64,000 bases of DNA from Tetranychus cinnabarinus (GCA_022266195.1 WHVY01000006.1:4340001-4404000), one strand, 5' to 3'; shown: positions 1 to 13,815, counted from the stretch's first letter. The notes: a model not told the origin generated them from the letters alone. Program-made: numbers and translations.

Positions 1-3000
1 CGAGTATTATTAATTGATTATAATCCTTTGCTTTATTATATCAAGCTCAATCACTGTCTTTGCTCTATCAAATTATTAATAGGACCAGTAATTGCAAGAC
101 GAAGATGATGGGAAATCAAAGAGGAAAAAAAAACAGTAGAAGTTGATTTATGGGTTTGCTTTTTTTCCCTTCATTTCAGTTGATTTCTTTGAATGGATCA
201 CTGAATTTATTCAATGATTTATTTTAACAATATATGACTACCAAGTTTAAACAGGTTTATCTGGTTAATCATGATTCAAAAATGTATTTGTAAATTGTTT
301 CTCAGTGTCTTCAATTGTGTTGTTAAAAGAGACACACACACACAAAAACATAAATACAAATATTAACACATATCCATTTGGTAACACTAATTATATTCAC
401 ACCTTGAAGTAGATGATTTAATTGATTATAACCTTCAAATTTATTGAATCATTGTTTAGTTAAACACTTCAATCACAATTACTGTTATTATTGACAATTT
501 ATTTCAAGTAGTTATTGATATTGTTGGTGTTAGGATAAATCAAAAGTGTTCATTTTTGTAAATATCATTCAATTTTATTTACTTTTTACAAAATCAAATA
601 TGGCGCAAAAAAACAATGGAGGCATTTTAAGCTTATTTACCGGTTTTTTTTCTGGTTGAAGGTTAAGCTTGATATTGGCTTTTTTTTATTTTAATGTTTT
701 GCAAATTTAATTGAGTCATTTAATTAGGTTGCTGGTTATCATCATTCTTTAAGGTGATGAATGCTGATTTAAGCTGAAAAGCAGTGATAATGTTAATGAT
801 GATGATAAATGTAAATTGAGTCAACTTCTGGTGAGAATCTCTCCTCTAATTACAACTATTGGTACCCATTTTCATTGTAAGGTGACAAAATTAATGTTTT
901 CCTCTTTTTGTTTCTTTTTGCTAATCACTATTTGTATTTTATTTTTGTTTTTTTTTCTCAGTTTCCTCTCATTGGAATGTTATTCTGTTTCAGGTTTTCA
1001 TATAATTCGTTATAATTATTTTTACAACTAATTCTTATTTCTTTTTTCTTCTCTTTCTCTGCCCTTACTCTACTTATGTAGCATGACTTTTTGCGGTTCA
1101 CCAATTTTTTCACTGATATCTTTCTGATGGTAAACAAGTGAAGAAGTAAAAAACGTAAAGATGATGATGATACTTTATTCCTTGAAAATCACTGTTTGAG
1201 GCAAAATAAGAGGAAGGAGAAAAAGCAAGACTGTGATGATGAAGAAAAAAGCTGATAATAAATATAATTGTTAACCAAGCAAAGAAAATTTGTTTTCCCA
1301 AGGAACTCATTGATTTACAGGTTACCAGACAAAAGGAAGAGGATGATGATAAAAAGGAGAAAGAACAACAAGAGAAAGATGATGATGATGATGAAGACCG
1401 CAGGAGAGGAGAACAACTGATTTTAGATTCAAAATCTTAGGTCAAGATACATCATCATTATCTGCTTGGGGCTAAACAACAGCCACATCGACAAAGCCAA
1501 AAAAATTGCTGCAACAGCAAAAAGCTCATAAAAAGAATCAATGGTAAATATCTCATTGTCTTTAAAAACGAGACAATAATCATCTCAAGTCTTCTAATTA
1601 AGATTTTCCCTTTCTTTTAACTCTTTCTTTCCGGCTTTCGCTTGCATTCCGTCTCTTCTTCTTCCTCCTCCTTCTCCTCCCTCATCATCTTCACCCTCCT
1701 AACTCATTTTCCTTTTCTATTCATAGGTTTTTCCTGGTCTTTCTTTCCTCTTTGATAGCATCATTCTTGCTTACCATTTATTTCATCCTATTTTGTTACT
1801 CTCTCTCTTCCTCTTCTTCCATTCTTCCTTCAATCATCTTTTTCGTCTTACTACTTTATTGCAATAGCTTCACTAATCCTGTGTTATGTACGATTTTTCT
1901 TGGAAACATTTTTGAACCCCTGAGAAGGGGATAAAGATGTTTCAACTGGCCTAAAGAAGTATCCAGAAGGAGAGATGGAAACAACTGATAATACCAACTT
2001 TGATAATGGTCATTTTTATCAACATACGGTTGACATTTTTATCGACATTTGACTCAGTAGCAACCATAATAATCATCTCAGAGACTTGACCGACTCTCTA
2101 CAGCCATTTCCCCGGAACTGTTGGTCATGTGCCCGCTTATAATATTCAAGAATAGAGGGAGAAAGCAAAGTATTAAAAGTTTTTATCCCTTCCATGATGT
2201 CCATCATGACTTTCTCTTCGCCTTACAATAACCGCGGTCAATTAACTTTAACTTTCCACACGGATCATTACAATGGATTAAAGGATTAACTCTCAAGCTT
2301 TTACCTATTTTTATGAAGATTTAAATTTCCAATCCCTGTTAATCTCACCGACACAATTGGACCGAAAAAAAGGCAGCAAATTCATGTATCATCTTTGTTT
2401 GTTTATTGCTACCATTCAATCGAGTACAGTAATTATGGAGTAAACATATGGTTAAAATATGCCATTGTTAATGTTGATGAATCATGGTGATAGTGATTAT
2501 TATTATTGAATGATCAACAACAATTTTAGGTCTAATGTCCAATGAACAGTAATGTAGTAATGGTTACAACAAACTGTAAACAACCAAGTTGATCAACAGA
2601 CAAATAGACAAATCAATTCCGTTTTTTTTCCTTGCTCAACTCATTCCTTCCTTGTCTCCATCTTACCAGATCATCGCCATCATTATAAACATCATAATCA
2701 CCTACGCTTGTTGATCTTTTTTTGGTTAAATTAGTCAATTGAAACATTGGATATAGCATGATTAATGATTAAGGTTTGTTTCAGGTCATTTAATTTAGTT
2801 TTAGGTTTCATCTTTAAGACTGTTGTTGTGGTTGTTTGTTAATTTTATTTGAAATTAAAATTAAATTCATAATTAAACCCTTTAAAACCAATCCTGTCTG
2901 TTGAAAATGAAAGGAAAGTTGAAATAAAAGAAGTACAAGATTGATTGATTAGGTTTTGTGTTGGTTGTATTTCATATAATCAAATGATTTAACATGTTAA

Positions 3001-4518
3001 AATGTGTTCAACTAACATTTAATTTTTAAATTGTCTCCTTTTTTCACGTTATTTAGTCAAAATTGATATCATGAACCAGATCCGTCGTCATGAACATCAC
3101 CATCATTTAGGTGAGTGCAAATGATCGCTTCTTTCCTTACAATTTACCTTTTCATAGTTGATGGTATTTCATTTTTAATTGTTTCAGATAATTTGATACT
3201 GACCATGTTTGGTGTTAATTTACACTTTTCTGGTTTACCCAAGACTTTTGACAAAATCAAATGTAAAAGCTGTTATTAAATCAATCAGTTAGTTGCTATC
3301 AAATGCAATAGAAACTTGTAATATTAGAATCGGAAATGTTTTCATTACCTTTTGCTGTTGTTTCTTGTGGTTGATGGCTACCTTAAAAGGTAAATAAACT
3401 TTCATTTAAATTAAATTAACAATAAATTGTCATTCAGAAAAGATTGGTTATAATGAAAATAAAATGGTGTAATTTCGTGTTTACATGTTAGTTTCGGTTA
3501 ACCATGAACAAATTATCCTTTTCTATCATAAAAAAACATTAAATTAACATTATATTGAAGCTAATTGACCAAAATGTCTTTTCACGATGATAATAATGGA
3601 TTGAAAATAATGGTTGCCAGTGGGTTGGTGTAAAATTTGAGCCCAAATTGAATCAAATTCAAGCTTTACTTTTGCCCTCCATTTTGGTTCAGCTTAAGAT
3701 AACAATGTCACCACAGCTGCAGTTGATTTTCCCATTGATAAATAATAATTAAGACAGATAAATCCTATTCCTAATCAGGAATATCAATGTCAGTTGTTAA
3801 TTCATTTTACTGATTGTCCACCAATGACTAAAAATTGTCATGTTTTAGATTCCAATGAAGTCAACAAAGTCTCTCAGTATTTACTTTTAAGCCTAACAAG
3901 TAAAAAGCAAAGAGAAAAACCATTTTTCTTTCAAGAAAAAAAATGACCAAAAGACCACCAACTTGGACTTCCACTTGTCCCTCTGCTCTCACATTTCGTC
4001 AATGGTTCAGTTGGCTATATTTCTGGTTGACCCAAAACGGAAGGCCAAAATTGGTCAACCAAATTATGATAGTAAAATGTTAAACATGTTTAAAAAGGCT
4101 TTACTTACATTTCCCTTTGCTAAGTTCATTTAAAAATCGTCTCCTTTTCGGAGTTATTTAATTGTTTAATGAACATTTCCATGAACTAGATTCATTGTCA
4201 TAATGAAGATGATTATCAGCATTTAGATAAATTTAAATGAACACTTCTTTATCCATAATTAATCTCAAGTTTGAAAGCATTTCCATGATTGTTAAAGTAA
4301 TAACTTGGGAAAAAAGAAAAATGTTGATGAATGAGTAAAAAACCGGTAGATGGAGCTGTTTTCAAAATGATGATGTCATCGCCTCTTTCTCTTTCTCTTT
4401 CCTCTTCTCTCTCTTATTTTGCTTTGTTTAACAGTCAGTTCATGTTGTGCGATGGTTTGGTAAACTTTTCAGTTTTTGGTTTTCAACCGAAAGAAGTTTT
4501 CTTTCATCTTTTTTTTAA
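1..4518. other. Non-coding upstream region, simple-sequence rich
   Basis: No convincing coding exon is seen. The stretch is AT-rich, with a short AC run near 331-345, GAT/GATGAA tracts around 1150-1400, and a strongly pyrimidine-rich block at about 1600-1830. It probably holds the promoter, 5' untranslated sequence and perhaps 5' introns of the cadherin gene that starts at 4519. A weak direct duplication lies at about 3005-3140 and 4110-4260. Confidence 0.5.
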
Positions 4519-7500
4519 ATGATGAAATTTAATGTTAATTTTAATTATTTATTTTGTTTCACCCTTTTTTTTATAAGTGTAAAAGGCGATGGGCCTAAGT
4601 TTACCAAGGAATACTATGTGGCAAACTTTTCAGAAGCCTCTTCACGGGATATGTTTGTTACAAAAGTGGCAGCCATTGATGCTGCATATAGTGATAATGT
4701 GGAAGGAAAGTTGCAGTACTCCATTGAGTCTGGTGATTCTTCTGGTATCTTTCGCATTGACCCAACCAATGGAATTGTTAGACTGGCTAAAGATCAGTCC
4801 TTTATTTATGATGTTTTCACATTAAATGTTTCAGTTTCAGATGGAAAGTTTAAAGATTATGCTAGCTTGACAATCAAAATTTTGCCTGCCAACAAACAAA
4901 GCCCATTATTTACTCGCCCTTTCTACAGTACCACAGTTGATGAGCGAGCTCCAGTTGGGACTCACATTGTGACTGTTGAAGCTTACGACAACGATGATGG
5001 CATTTACGCTGAAGTTACTTACTCTATTTTTAGTTCCTATTTACTGAGATGGTTCAAGATAGACAGTAAAACCGGTGACATTACTACAGTTGCACCCCTT
5101 GATAAGAAGAAACATCAAAGTTACAGTCTTACTGTTTTAGCCAAAGATGGTGGCCATCGGATTGGCTTAGCTATTGTTAAAATATCTGTGAAAAGTGACA
5201 GTGACAATCCACCTCAGTTCCTAGTTGATAAATATGAAGTTGCCGTTTGCTCCAATACAGCTACTAATACCAACATTTTACCTGTGATCGCTTTTGACAA
5301 AGATTTACTATCTCCATCTAGAACCTCTAAAAATCGTATTCTCTACTCCATCTCACACATTGGTTTACCCGATAGTCCATCATCCAGGCAATCAACATCA
5401 TCTTCAACGTCCATTTCATCACCCTCTACAATATCATCATCTACTCCATTCCGGATTCGTAAAAAGTCAGGTTTAATTTATGTTTATGGTAATTTATCCA
5501 ATTCTATTGGTTCTGTGTATACCTTTCAAGTAAAAGCTGTGGATGAAGACGGTAATGAAGCGGTTGTCCCGGTTACCATTAAAATCAATGGTCCATGTAA
5601 AGTGGAGGGAGATTTTGTTGCTTCATATGAAGCAACTGTTTTTGAAACGGCCAAAGTCAATTCAATCATTACTTCACTGAATGTCACTAATCCAGATAAT
5701 CTGGAATTAACATTGGCTGGAGTCAATTCAGATGCAAGTAAATTTAAACTTGGAGAACAGGGCCAAATTTACTTAATTGATCCCCTGGATCGTGAAACCG
5801 TTTCACGCTACATTTTGGTTGTGAAAGTGTTCGACAAAATATCTCATACTGTTCGATATCTCAACATGTTCATCGATGTACTTGATACCAATGACAATGT
5901 TCCCATTTTTGATTCAGACTCTTATTGGATTGAAGTTTCTGAAGATCAAGAGGTAGGGTCATCTATTGGCCGTGTCCATGCTTTGGATAGTGATGTTGAA
6001 AGTTCACAAAAGCCAATTGTCTACAAATTGGAAGGTGATAAACAAAGTGAAACTGGTGAAGAGTATTTTGAATTGGATTCTGGTGTAATTAAATTACTCC
6101 GACCTTTGGATAGAGAAACAAATGAGTGGCATAACTTAACCGTTACCATAACCGATGGTAAATTCAATAACCAGACATCACTTTGCATAAAAGTTATTGA
6201 TGTGAATGACAATCCTCCTCAATTTAGTCTTCCATTTTACAATGCTTCTATCCGAGAAGGCTCGCCAGTAGGAATGGTTGTTACAACCATTGATGCATCA
6301 GATGCTGATGATGTCAGTGTTAATACACTCAGCTATTTCATAATCTCAGGGGATCCTTTTAATCAATTCTCTATCAAAGACACTGGTGAATTAGTTGTGA
6401 ACAAACTTTTGAAGCACAAGGATAAAAGTTTATTTGAATTGACAATTTTAGTTTCGGATACCAAATATAATTCTACAACTAAAGTGTCCATTAATGTTCT
6501 TGAGGCCTTGGGACCTAATTGCCTCAAAAGTGAATATGTTGAAATGGTATCAGAAGACATTGAACTTGGAACGGAAATATTGACAGTGGAAGCTGAATCA
6601 AGAGATGGACCAGTAACAAATGAAAGTGTTCATTTATACTATAGTTTATTTTTAGACAATGATGAATCCCCAATTAACTCTAATTTTAATGAAATTGGAC
6701 TCGTCAGCCCAGAGGATACTTCAGAAATGCCTTTTGCTTTAAACTCGAAAACTGGTGTTTTAACTGTCATTGCTCCGTTAGATCGTGAAAAGAAATCTAC
6801 TTATTTTTTACTGGCCAAAGTTCATGATGACAAAGAACGTGAAAATATGTGCAGTTCTGCAATTGAGATAATTGTTTCGGATATAAATGATAACGAGCCC
6901 AATTTTACAGCCAATGAATATAATGTCACTATCCCTGAAGATGCTGAACTCGGTATTGTCGTGGGTAAAGTCCATGCTACTGATTTGGATCAAGGACGAA
7001 ATGGTGAAGTTCATTATAGTCTAACCGAATCAGCAGAAGACACATTTACCATTGATAAAGACACTGGTTTGATACGACTGAATAAACCTTTAGACCGTGA
7101 AAAGGTTGAAAAATATAATTTAACTGTAAGAGCCACCGATTCTGGACTCCCACCACTTTCATCGTCTGTAAAATTTATGGTGTCATTAGAAGATGTTAAT
7201 GATAATTTTCCTGTGTTTACTTCAACCATTTACAATGTTTCCATTGAAGAGAATGTTTCAATTGGTACGGAAATAATTACAATTGAAGCAAAAGACCCAG
7301 ACATTGGACCAAACGGTGATATAACTTATGCCATTATCGAAGGATCTAATGATAACAGTTTTACAATAGATCCTAAAACGGGTATCATTACAGTTGCTAA
7401 GCCTTTAGATTCGGAAGTTATATCTAATTTCATTCTTAATGTTAAAGCAGAGGATGGTGGCTCACCCCCATTATCTTCTAAGGCTTTGGTTAACGTGACA

Positions 7501-10500
7501 ATTACTGATGTTAATGATAACGGCCCTGTTTGTGAAAGAAGTCAATATGTTGAAATGGTTCCAGAAAACACTGAAATAGACTCTTATCTGCTCAAAATAG
7601 CTGCCAATGATCCAGATGAAGGTCCAAATGGCCAACTTCACTACAATTTGTCTCTCGACTCTGCTGACTACGATTTCGGCAAAGAAGCAACCAATTCAAG
7701 CAATCTACCTTTTAAAATTGATTCTAGGGAAGGAATCTTACGAGTTGCCAGTCTTCTAGATCGTGAAGAGAAATCACGTTATCTTTTACGTGTCACAGTT
7801 CATGACAATCTTGAAAGAGATCGAACTTGCTCTTCAACAGTTGAAATTATTGTCTCTGATGTTAATGATAACGCACCAGTTTTTTCTGGACCCGATTTCA
7901 CCTTTCTTGTTCCTGAGGATGCAAAGATTGGTAGTTTTGTCGGCAAAGCAAGTGCCACTGACAAAGATAGTGGTGTCAATGCTAAAATTGTTTACTCACT
8001 AATTACTTTAGGTGAAGGTAATGATGGAACATTTACCATTGATACAACAAGTGGTTCAATCCATACAGCTAAACCTCTGGATCGAGAAACTATTCAACGT
8101 TATAATGTTTTGATCACTGCAACTGACTCTGGATCTCCAGCCCTTTTTTCAACTCAAATGTTTGAAATTCATATTTTAGATGTTAATGATAATGCACCCA
8201 AATTTACTGAAAACCATTATACTACCTCAGTTTATGAAAATGTTTCTGTTGGAATCTCATTGATCCAAGTGGTTGCAACTTCTTTAGATACGGGAATAAA
8301 TGCAGACATTACCTATGCCATTATTGCCGGTAATGAAGGAAACTGTTTTACGGTTCATCCCAAATCTGGTTCAATATCAGTTGTTAAATCATTAGATCGA
8401 GAAACCACTCCAGAATACATTTTAACCATTCAAGCAAAAGATGGAGGAATTCCTTCATTATCATCTGAGACTAAAGTTACCATCACCATTTTAGATGTCA
8501 ATGACAATGCACCTTCCTTTAATCAAGCCAGTTACTCAGCAATTATCCGGGAAGATACACATGTTGGTGAGAAAGTAATACACAAAGTTGCAAGTGATGC
8601 CGACATTGGAGAGAATGGTCAAATCAATTACTTCTTTAAACCCTCAAGTCTCACAGGATCAAGTGAAACGGCTTATCAAACGAAATTCAAAGAGTTTGAA
8701 ATCGACCCCAAAACCGGCGTTATAACCGTGGCTTCTCCTCTAGACAGAGAAATGGTAAACAAAAAATTCTCATTCTTACCCTCTACTGTTATCGTTTGTT
8801 TTATCATTTTATTCACACTCATCATATTTTCTCCCATCATTAATTTCCTTTCCTTCCTTCTCTCGCTCTCTCTCACTTTTCCTACCTATCTCAATGTCCT
8901 TGGAATTATGCTCTTATTGATCTTATTAATTTATCTAATGTCAACAATCATTCTTCTTTTCGCAGTTATCATCTTACGTAATGGAGGTAGTAGCCATTGA
9001 CAGAGGATCTCCACCGCTCTCATCATCCATCTTGATAACAATTGATTTATCTGATGTTAGTGGTTATCCATCTAAATTTGACCAGAACAATTCAACACTT
9101 TTCATACAGGTAAAATATTTGAGTTTAATTGCTTATTCTCTTTATATTTGTTTAGCTTTTTTTATATCCCTTTTATTTATTTATTTATTTACTTATCTAC
9201 TCTTATCTCACGTAATTTTTCATTTGCTTTCTCTTTACACACGTTTCTATGAACTTTCATCACCATCACTTAAACAAACAAAAAGGTTTGCATATTTAAT
9301 GCCAATGGTACATACACTTGTCTTGGTCCTAATGATTATCGTGGCCTGAAATGTGAAATTGATGGCCGTCGAGCCTGCAATCCTAATCCATGTGTCAATG
9401 GTGGAACTTGTACTCCTTCACCTGGCTCAATCAATGGATTTCATTGCGAATGTCCACCAACTCTTGGAGGATTAACTTGTGAAAAGTCTCGCTTCTGTTC
9501 GAAATCTTCACCTTGTCTCAATAATGGAGTTTGCGAAGAATCTTTATGTAAATGTAAATCTGGTTGGCGTGGATCCCATTGCGAGGAAGATATTGATGAA
9601 TGCTCACTATCAAACATTTCTTGCTCTCCTCCAGCAACTTGTATTAATCTACTTGGAAGTTACAGATGTATCTGTCCAGTTGATGTGACTACCTCTGGTT
9701 TACCCTCATCACCTGGTAAACCATCATTATGTGCCAATTTCAATCTTAACTCCATCACATCTGTGAGTCGAGCTTTTTTCTGGGATGATCTCATTTTACC
9801 TGGAATTTTCCTTATCGTTATGTTATTCTCATGCTGTGTGATCATCTTTTGTTGTTGCTGTTTCAATCGCCAATCTTCTAAATCAAAACGTCGAACCAAC
9901 AATCGAGCTCCAAACAATGTTTATCGAACTGGATTAGAAGGTGACGAATTCCTTTTGGAAATTTGTAATGCATTCCCATCAGACAGCAGTGGTAACATTA
10001 AACGCTTCTCAAAATTAAGTGGAGTTGAATCATCAGCTCTTCTTGGTAGACCTTTTTCAACCGAACCTTTACCAAATCATCATTTCCATCAAGCTCTTCA
10101 AGCTTCAGCAGCCACTGGTGGAGGGTTAGGAGGAGTTGGTGTTGGTACACCTAATGGGCCAGTTTCAAACGTTGGCAATGGTCAGGCAGGTTTAATCAAC
10201 AACCGACCTAATTCATTCCATGAAACAATGAATAATTTTGATGAAGTCATTCGAACACCCATGAGTGAACGAGCTTCAATCGGATCTGATTCAAGACCTA
10301 AGAAACTTTCAGTTCCTAAAAACTCGCCAACATCTTTACCAGCACCGCCTTACTCTGAAAATGAGTCTAGTCATCTTCTTAATTCATCTAATGAGAGTAA
10401 AATACAAAACAGTAAGTTCAAACAATCTAAACTTGTAACAATGAAAATTGAATCATTTAAACAAAAACTAATTTTTCTTTCTTCTTACTTGCAGTAGGTT

Positions 10501-10505
10501 TTTAA
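4519..10505 (+). CDS. Fat/protocadherin-like cadherin with EGF repeats and one transmembrane segment
   Basis: A single-pass calcium-dependent adhesion protein at the cell surface. Coding exons read as 4519-8754, 8966-9109, 9286-10411 and 10495-10505 (1,838 residues); every junction has GT-AG ends and keeps frame. The first 23 residues are a hydrophobic signal peptide ending in VKG. About 13 cadherin repeats follow (residues 25-1455), recognised by recurring LDRE, DxNDN and A-x-D motifs; repeats 3 and 6 are degenerate, repeat 3 carrying a Ser/Thr-rich insert. Residues 1461-1612 hold a truncated EGF lacking its first cysteines, then three EGF-like modules, the last starting with the calcium-binding signature DIDEC. 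A Cys-rich membrane segment (about 1629-1653) precedes a 185-residue low-complexity tail. Fat proteins are usually far longer and have LamG domains, which are absent here, so orthology is unsettled. No catenin-binding motif is seen. The ATG at 4519 is chosen because it supplies the signal peptide; a splice acceptor ending near 4578 is a possible alternative 5' boundary. Confidence 0.88.
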
Positions 10506-11785
10506 TAATAACAAATCCTCTTAAAGAGATATATCTATCATTGTAACTTGGTCAAGACAACGAGAGACTCAAAAGAGCTGCTAATTTAATTTGGTGTGAT
10601 CTCACATCCATCATCTCATCTCGACTCTGTAAATAGTAAATATCAAAATCGTCACTTATAAATACCAATGGATTAATGATTTAATTTAATCAAAGAGAGG
10701 AGTAATACACTAAATGTGCCAGAAATTTCCACCAGCGGTTCATCCTTATTGTAATTAAGGAACAACTTTAAATCAAAGAGAAACACATGATTAGTCACTG
10801 GGGACCAGAGCTAATAATCTTATTTTGACTTACAAATATTCAACTTTCTCGATATCATCATCTTCGTCATCATCATAATCATCACTATCATCACCAGCAT
10901 CGTGCTGTCCACCATAAACATGATTCTGTCAGCATTTCGCGTATCTGGCCATCACATTCATTCTCATGTCTATTGTAAACATGTATCAGTTTCTTCCTTT
11001 TCCGCTGTCATCAAGCCAGTTTCTGCTACTGCCTTCTGATGGTCGAAAATTTTTCCGTCTTCATTCTTCAAGACTTCAAAGAAATCTTTGTAATAAAACC
11101 TCTAAACTAAACCCCTTCCTCTCTTTATTTTCTAGTCTCATTACTTTTATTTATGTAAAAAATATTCCTTTTTCATCTTTTCAAACTTTTTCAACAAGTT
11201 TGATTTATTTTTTCTTGATGAACAGTAAAAACATGATTAACATTGAGACCAAACACAACGAACTCAAATTTATTTCCCGTACTTCCTTTACTTATCTTAC
11301 TTTTTGCAAAAATCATACAAATCCATGAATCCATTTATGAATTGAATCCAATTTTAATCATTGAAGATGGTTCATACAAATTATAACGACAATTACTCAC
11401 CCTTTATCATTCAAATCAATTGTCAGAACCTTAATAAGAGATTTAAAATTTGCATAAGGTTAAATGTCAATATTTATTTATTTAACCGGTAATCTATAAA
11501 TCAAAAATTAGAAAACAAAACAGTTAACAAAAATCAGCTGAAAATAGCCAAGAAACGGTGAAAATCAATTGTTTTACTTAAACATTTCACTCATATTTTT
11601 CTTCTCAAATTTAATACACTGTGATGCACAACATTAAGGACTCTGATTAGTTCTGGATTATTCACAATAACTACTGATAATTCGTTGTTTTTTCTTGAAA
11701 CGAATTAGTGAATTAGTAATTCTTGGGAAAAGGATTTGTGCTCAATGCAACACAGTAAAATACTTTATATTTAATACTAGTGCTG
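10506..11785. other. Convergent 3' flanks of cadherin and Tudor genes
   Basis: Between two convergent genes. The left part is probably cadherin 3' untranslated sequence; AATAAA occurs at 11092-11097, about 590 bases after the stop. On the other strand, the complement of AATAAA lies at 11473-11478, about 310 bases beyond the stop of the Tudor gene. No coding exon is recognised. Confidence 0.4.
11092..11097 (+). terminator. Candidate polyadenylation signal of the cadherin gene
   Basis: An exact AATAAA hexamer downstream of the stop at 10505. In AT-rich DNA the hexamer is common by chance, so this is only a candidate. Confidence 0.3.
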
Positions 11786-13815
11786 CTACCTTATTGTGAA
11801 CATTTTAGTTGAAAATTTAGTCAAATTTAAATTAAGTCTCTCATTGGCAACTCTTTGGTTCAATTTTGGACAATGGATGAGTGAGTGTAATTCGCCACAT
11901 GAAGGGCATTCATGGACGCGATAACAAGATATACAATCATTTAGGCCATGAAAACGATAACAGTAATCCTTGGATGGAACAAAACAACCAGAATCGTCAT
12001 GATATTCAAGTGCAAAGTTATGTTGTATCAACAGTTGAGACCAGTCTTGATCTATTCCATCAATTTTCTGACTTATCTTGCAAAAAACAAATTCTTCATC
12101 TGTAAATTTCCGAGTAACAGTGACTCTAGCTCCATGTTTTTTGATTAATGAATTGAGAAAAGCCGTGGGACATTTTCCAACCCCAACTGGAAAAATAAAA
12201 TTACTTGGTGGTTTTATATCCATGAGCTTGCCGATGAAACATGTTTGTTCATGATGAACAAGATCAAGCCCTGGTATTTCACCAACATCAGAAATCTTAA
12301 CCATGATATCAAACCCATAGTCCAATAAAAATACTCGAACAGTACCTGAAGGTCGCGCGCTATATTTTATCTTACCACGTTTCAAGCAAGCACTTGTTCC
12401 ATAACCATCTCGTACAATAGCAATATCCCCATAATGGAAGTTTTTTAATTGCTTCCATTCACGTCTATGTTCTTTAAGAGTCTGTAGAATTCTGATTCTT
12501 GTCTCTACAAGCTCAGGAATTTCCATACAGATATAAAATGGACTGACAACACGTGTTACTTGTACCTTTTCATCTTGATCATTGCCATCGAAAGACTTTT
12601 TAACAGCAAAACCTTCAGCTGTAGCTGATTCAAGTCTGCGGTCAAATCCGAATGAATCTTGAACAGATTGCGATTCTTGCAATCCTGGTAATGTCGATGT
12701 TTCAAGATTACTTGGTTGACTTTCTGTTGGAATCGATGCTTCAAGATTAAATGTTTGACTCTGTGTATTATGCTCGATGCAAGTTTCATTTTTTTCATCG
12801 AGTGTACTTTCCAAGCTGTAATTCATAATTTGATACAAGTTTTCACTACTTGAAAATGTGAATTTTGCCCTTTTAACCGGTACTGAGAGAACATTCACAT
12901 TTCTTAAAAAATCCAAAAGATTATTTAACTCAAAATTTGAAGCTTGTATGTAAGCGGCATTAGCACGGAGAGCTTTTAAAACTTTAGATATTGAACCATT
13001 TTTCGTGAACTTTGCTTCAATCTATCCGGAAAACAAGAATATTTGTTAATCATTTGTCATGTTCTAGAAATACGAGTAAAACTTCTTACCTTGGTCAGCT
13101 GTTCTTCTTGTTTCTTGTACTCTTCGTTTTCCCGCTGAAAGTTTTCTTTATATTCTGAAAAATCTTTATTGATTCTTTCGGTTGCTTCTTGTACCTTGAT
13201 AGCTTCTTCAGTCATTGTATTTTCCCGTTGCTTAAGAATTGTCATTATCTTTTGTTTCTTGCAGTTCATGATCCTTTTGGTCAAAGCAAACTCTTTCATG
13301 ATCTGTTCCGTCTCAGCAACTGATTGCCCAGGTGTCAATTTTTCAAGATTCGTGTATTCATCCTTGCATTCGAAACACACGTTCTTGTTTTGCTCTGGTA
13401 CATGATATTCTGCGATGAAATCACAGCAATCTTGACAAATGTTTACTTTTCTGTCTGTAGAGAAACTAATTTTTTCAGGAATACAAGTTGTTGAAACTCT
13501 CTTAGAGTGTAGCTCGGCCAAACATGGTCCACAAACTTTGCCATCGCGAACACATTTGCACAAAAACTGAGCATGATTGGTGCATCCTCGATCACGGTAT
13601 TTACATGGTCTTGATGTTAAAATTTTAACACTAATTGCTGACAGAGGCATTTGGCAAATCTGGCAAGTTCCTTGATCGTGTTGAACACAAGTTGAACAAA
13701 AAATACAACCACAAGAAGCCATTACCACGAAATCAATTTCAGCTTTCTTGCAGGCAGTACAGGTCAAGAAGATGTTCTCTTGTTGCTCGATGTGTTGTCT
13801 TTTTCTTGTTGCCAT
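11786..13815 (-). CDS. RING/B-box/coiled-coil/Tudor protein (RNF17/qin-like)
   Basis: Two coding exons, 13815-13090 and 13021-11786, joined in phase, give 653 residues. The start ATG lies six bases inside an exon whose acceptor ends at 13821. Residues 15-55 form a RING-like Cys cluster (CTAC, CGCIFCSTC, CQIC) in which the usual His is replaced by Cys. Two further Cys/His clusters (about 65-160) look like B-boxes, and a Glu/Lys-rich coiled coil fills about 185-255. One extended Tudor domain lies at about 400-570 (motifs YGDIAIVRD and FLLDYGF). The C-terminus has an unusual Cys/His cluster near residues 605-627 (CISC, CPSCG, HC). RNF17 in vertebrates and qin/kumo in flies combine an N-terminal RING/B-box with several Tudor domains and act in the germline piRNA pathway, where Tudors bind methyl-arginine in Piwi proteins. 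Only one Tudor is seen here, so it may be a paralogue. Candidate non-coding 5' exons end at 13904 or 13932 and at 14043. Confidence 0.78.

Noticed and set aside
3071..3110. Possible small exon ending in TTTAG and a GTGAGT donor
   Set aside because: The donor is good, but no acceptor or matching reading frame into the cadherin exon could be established.
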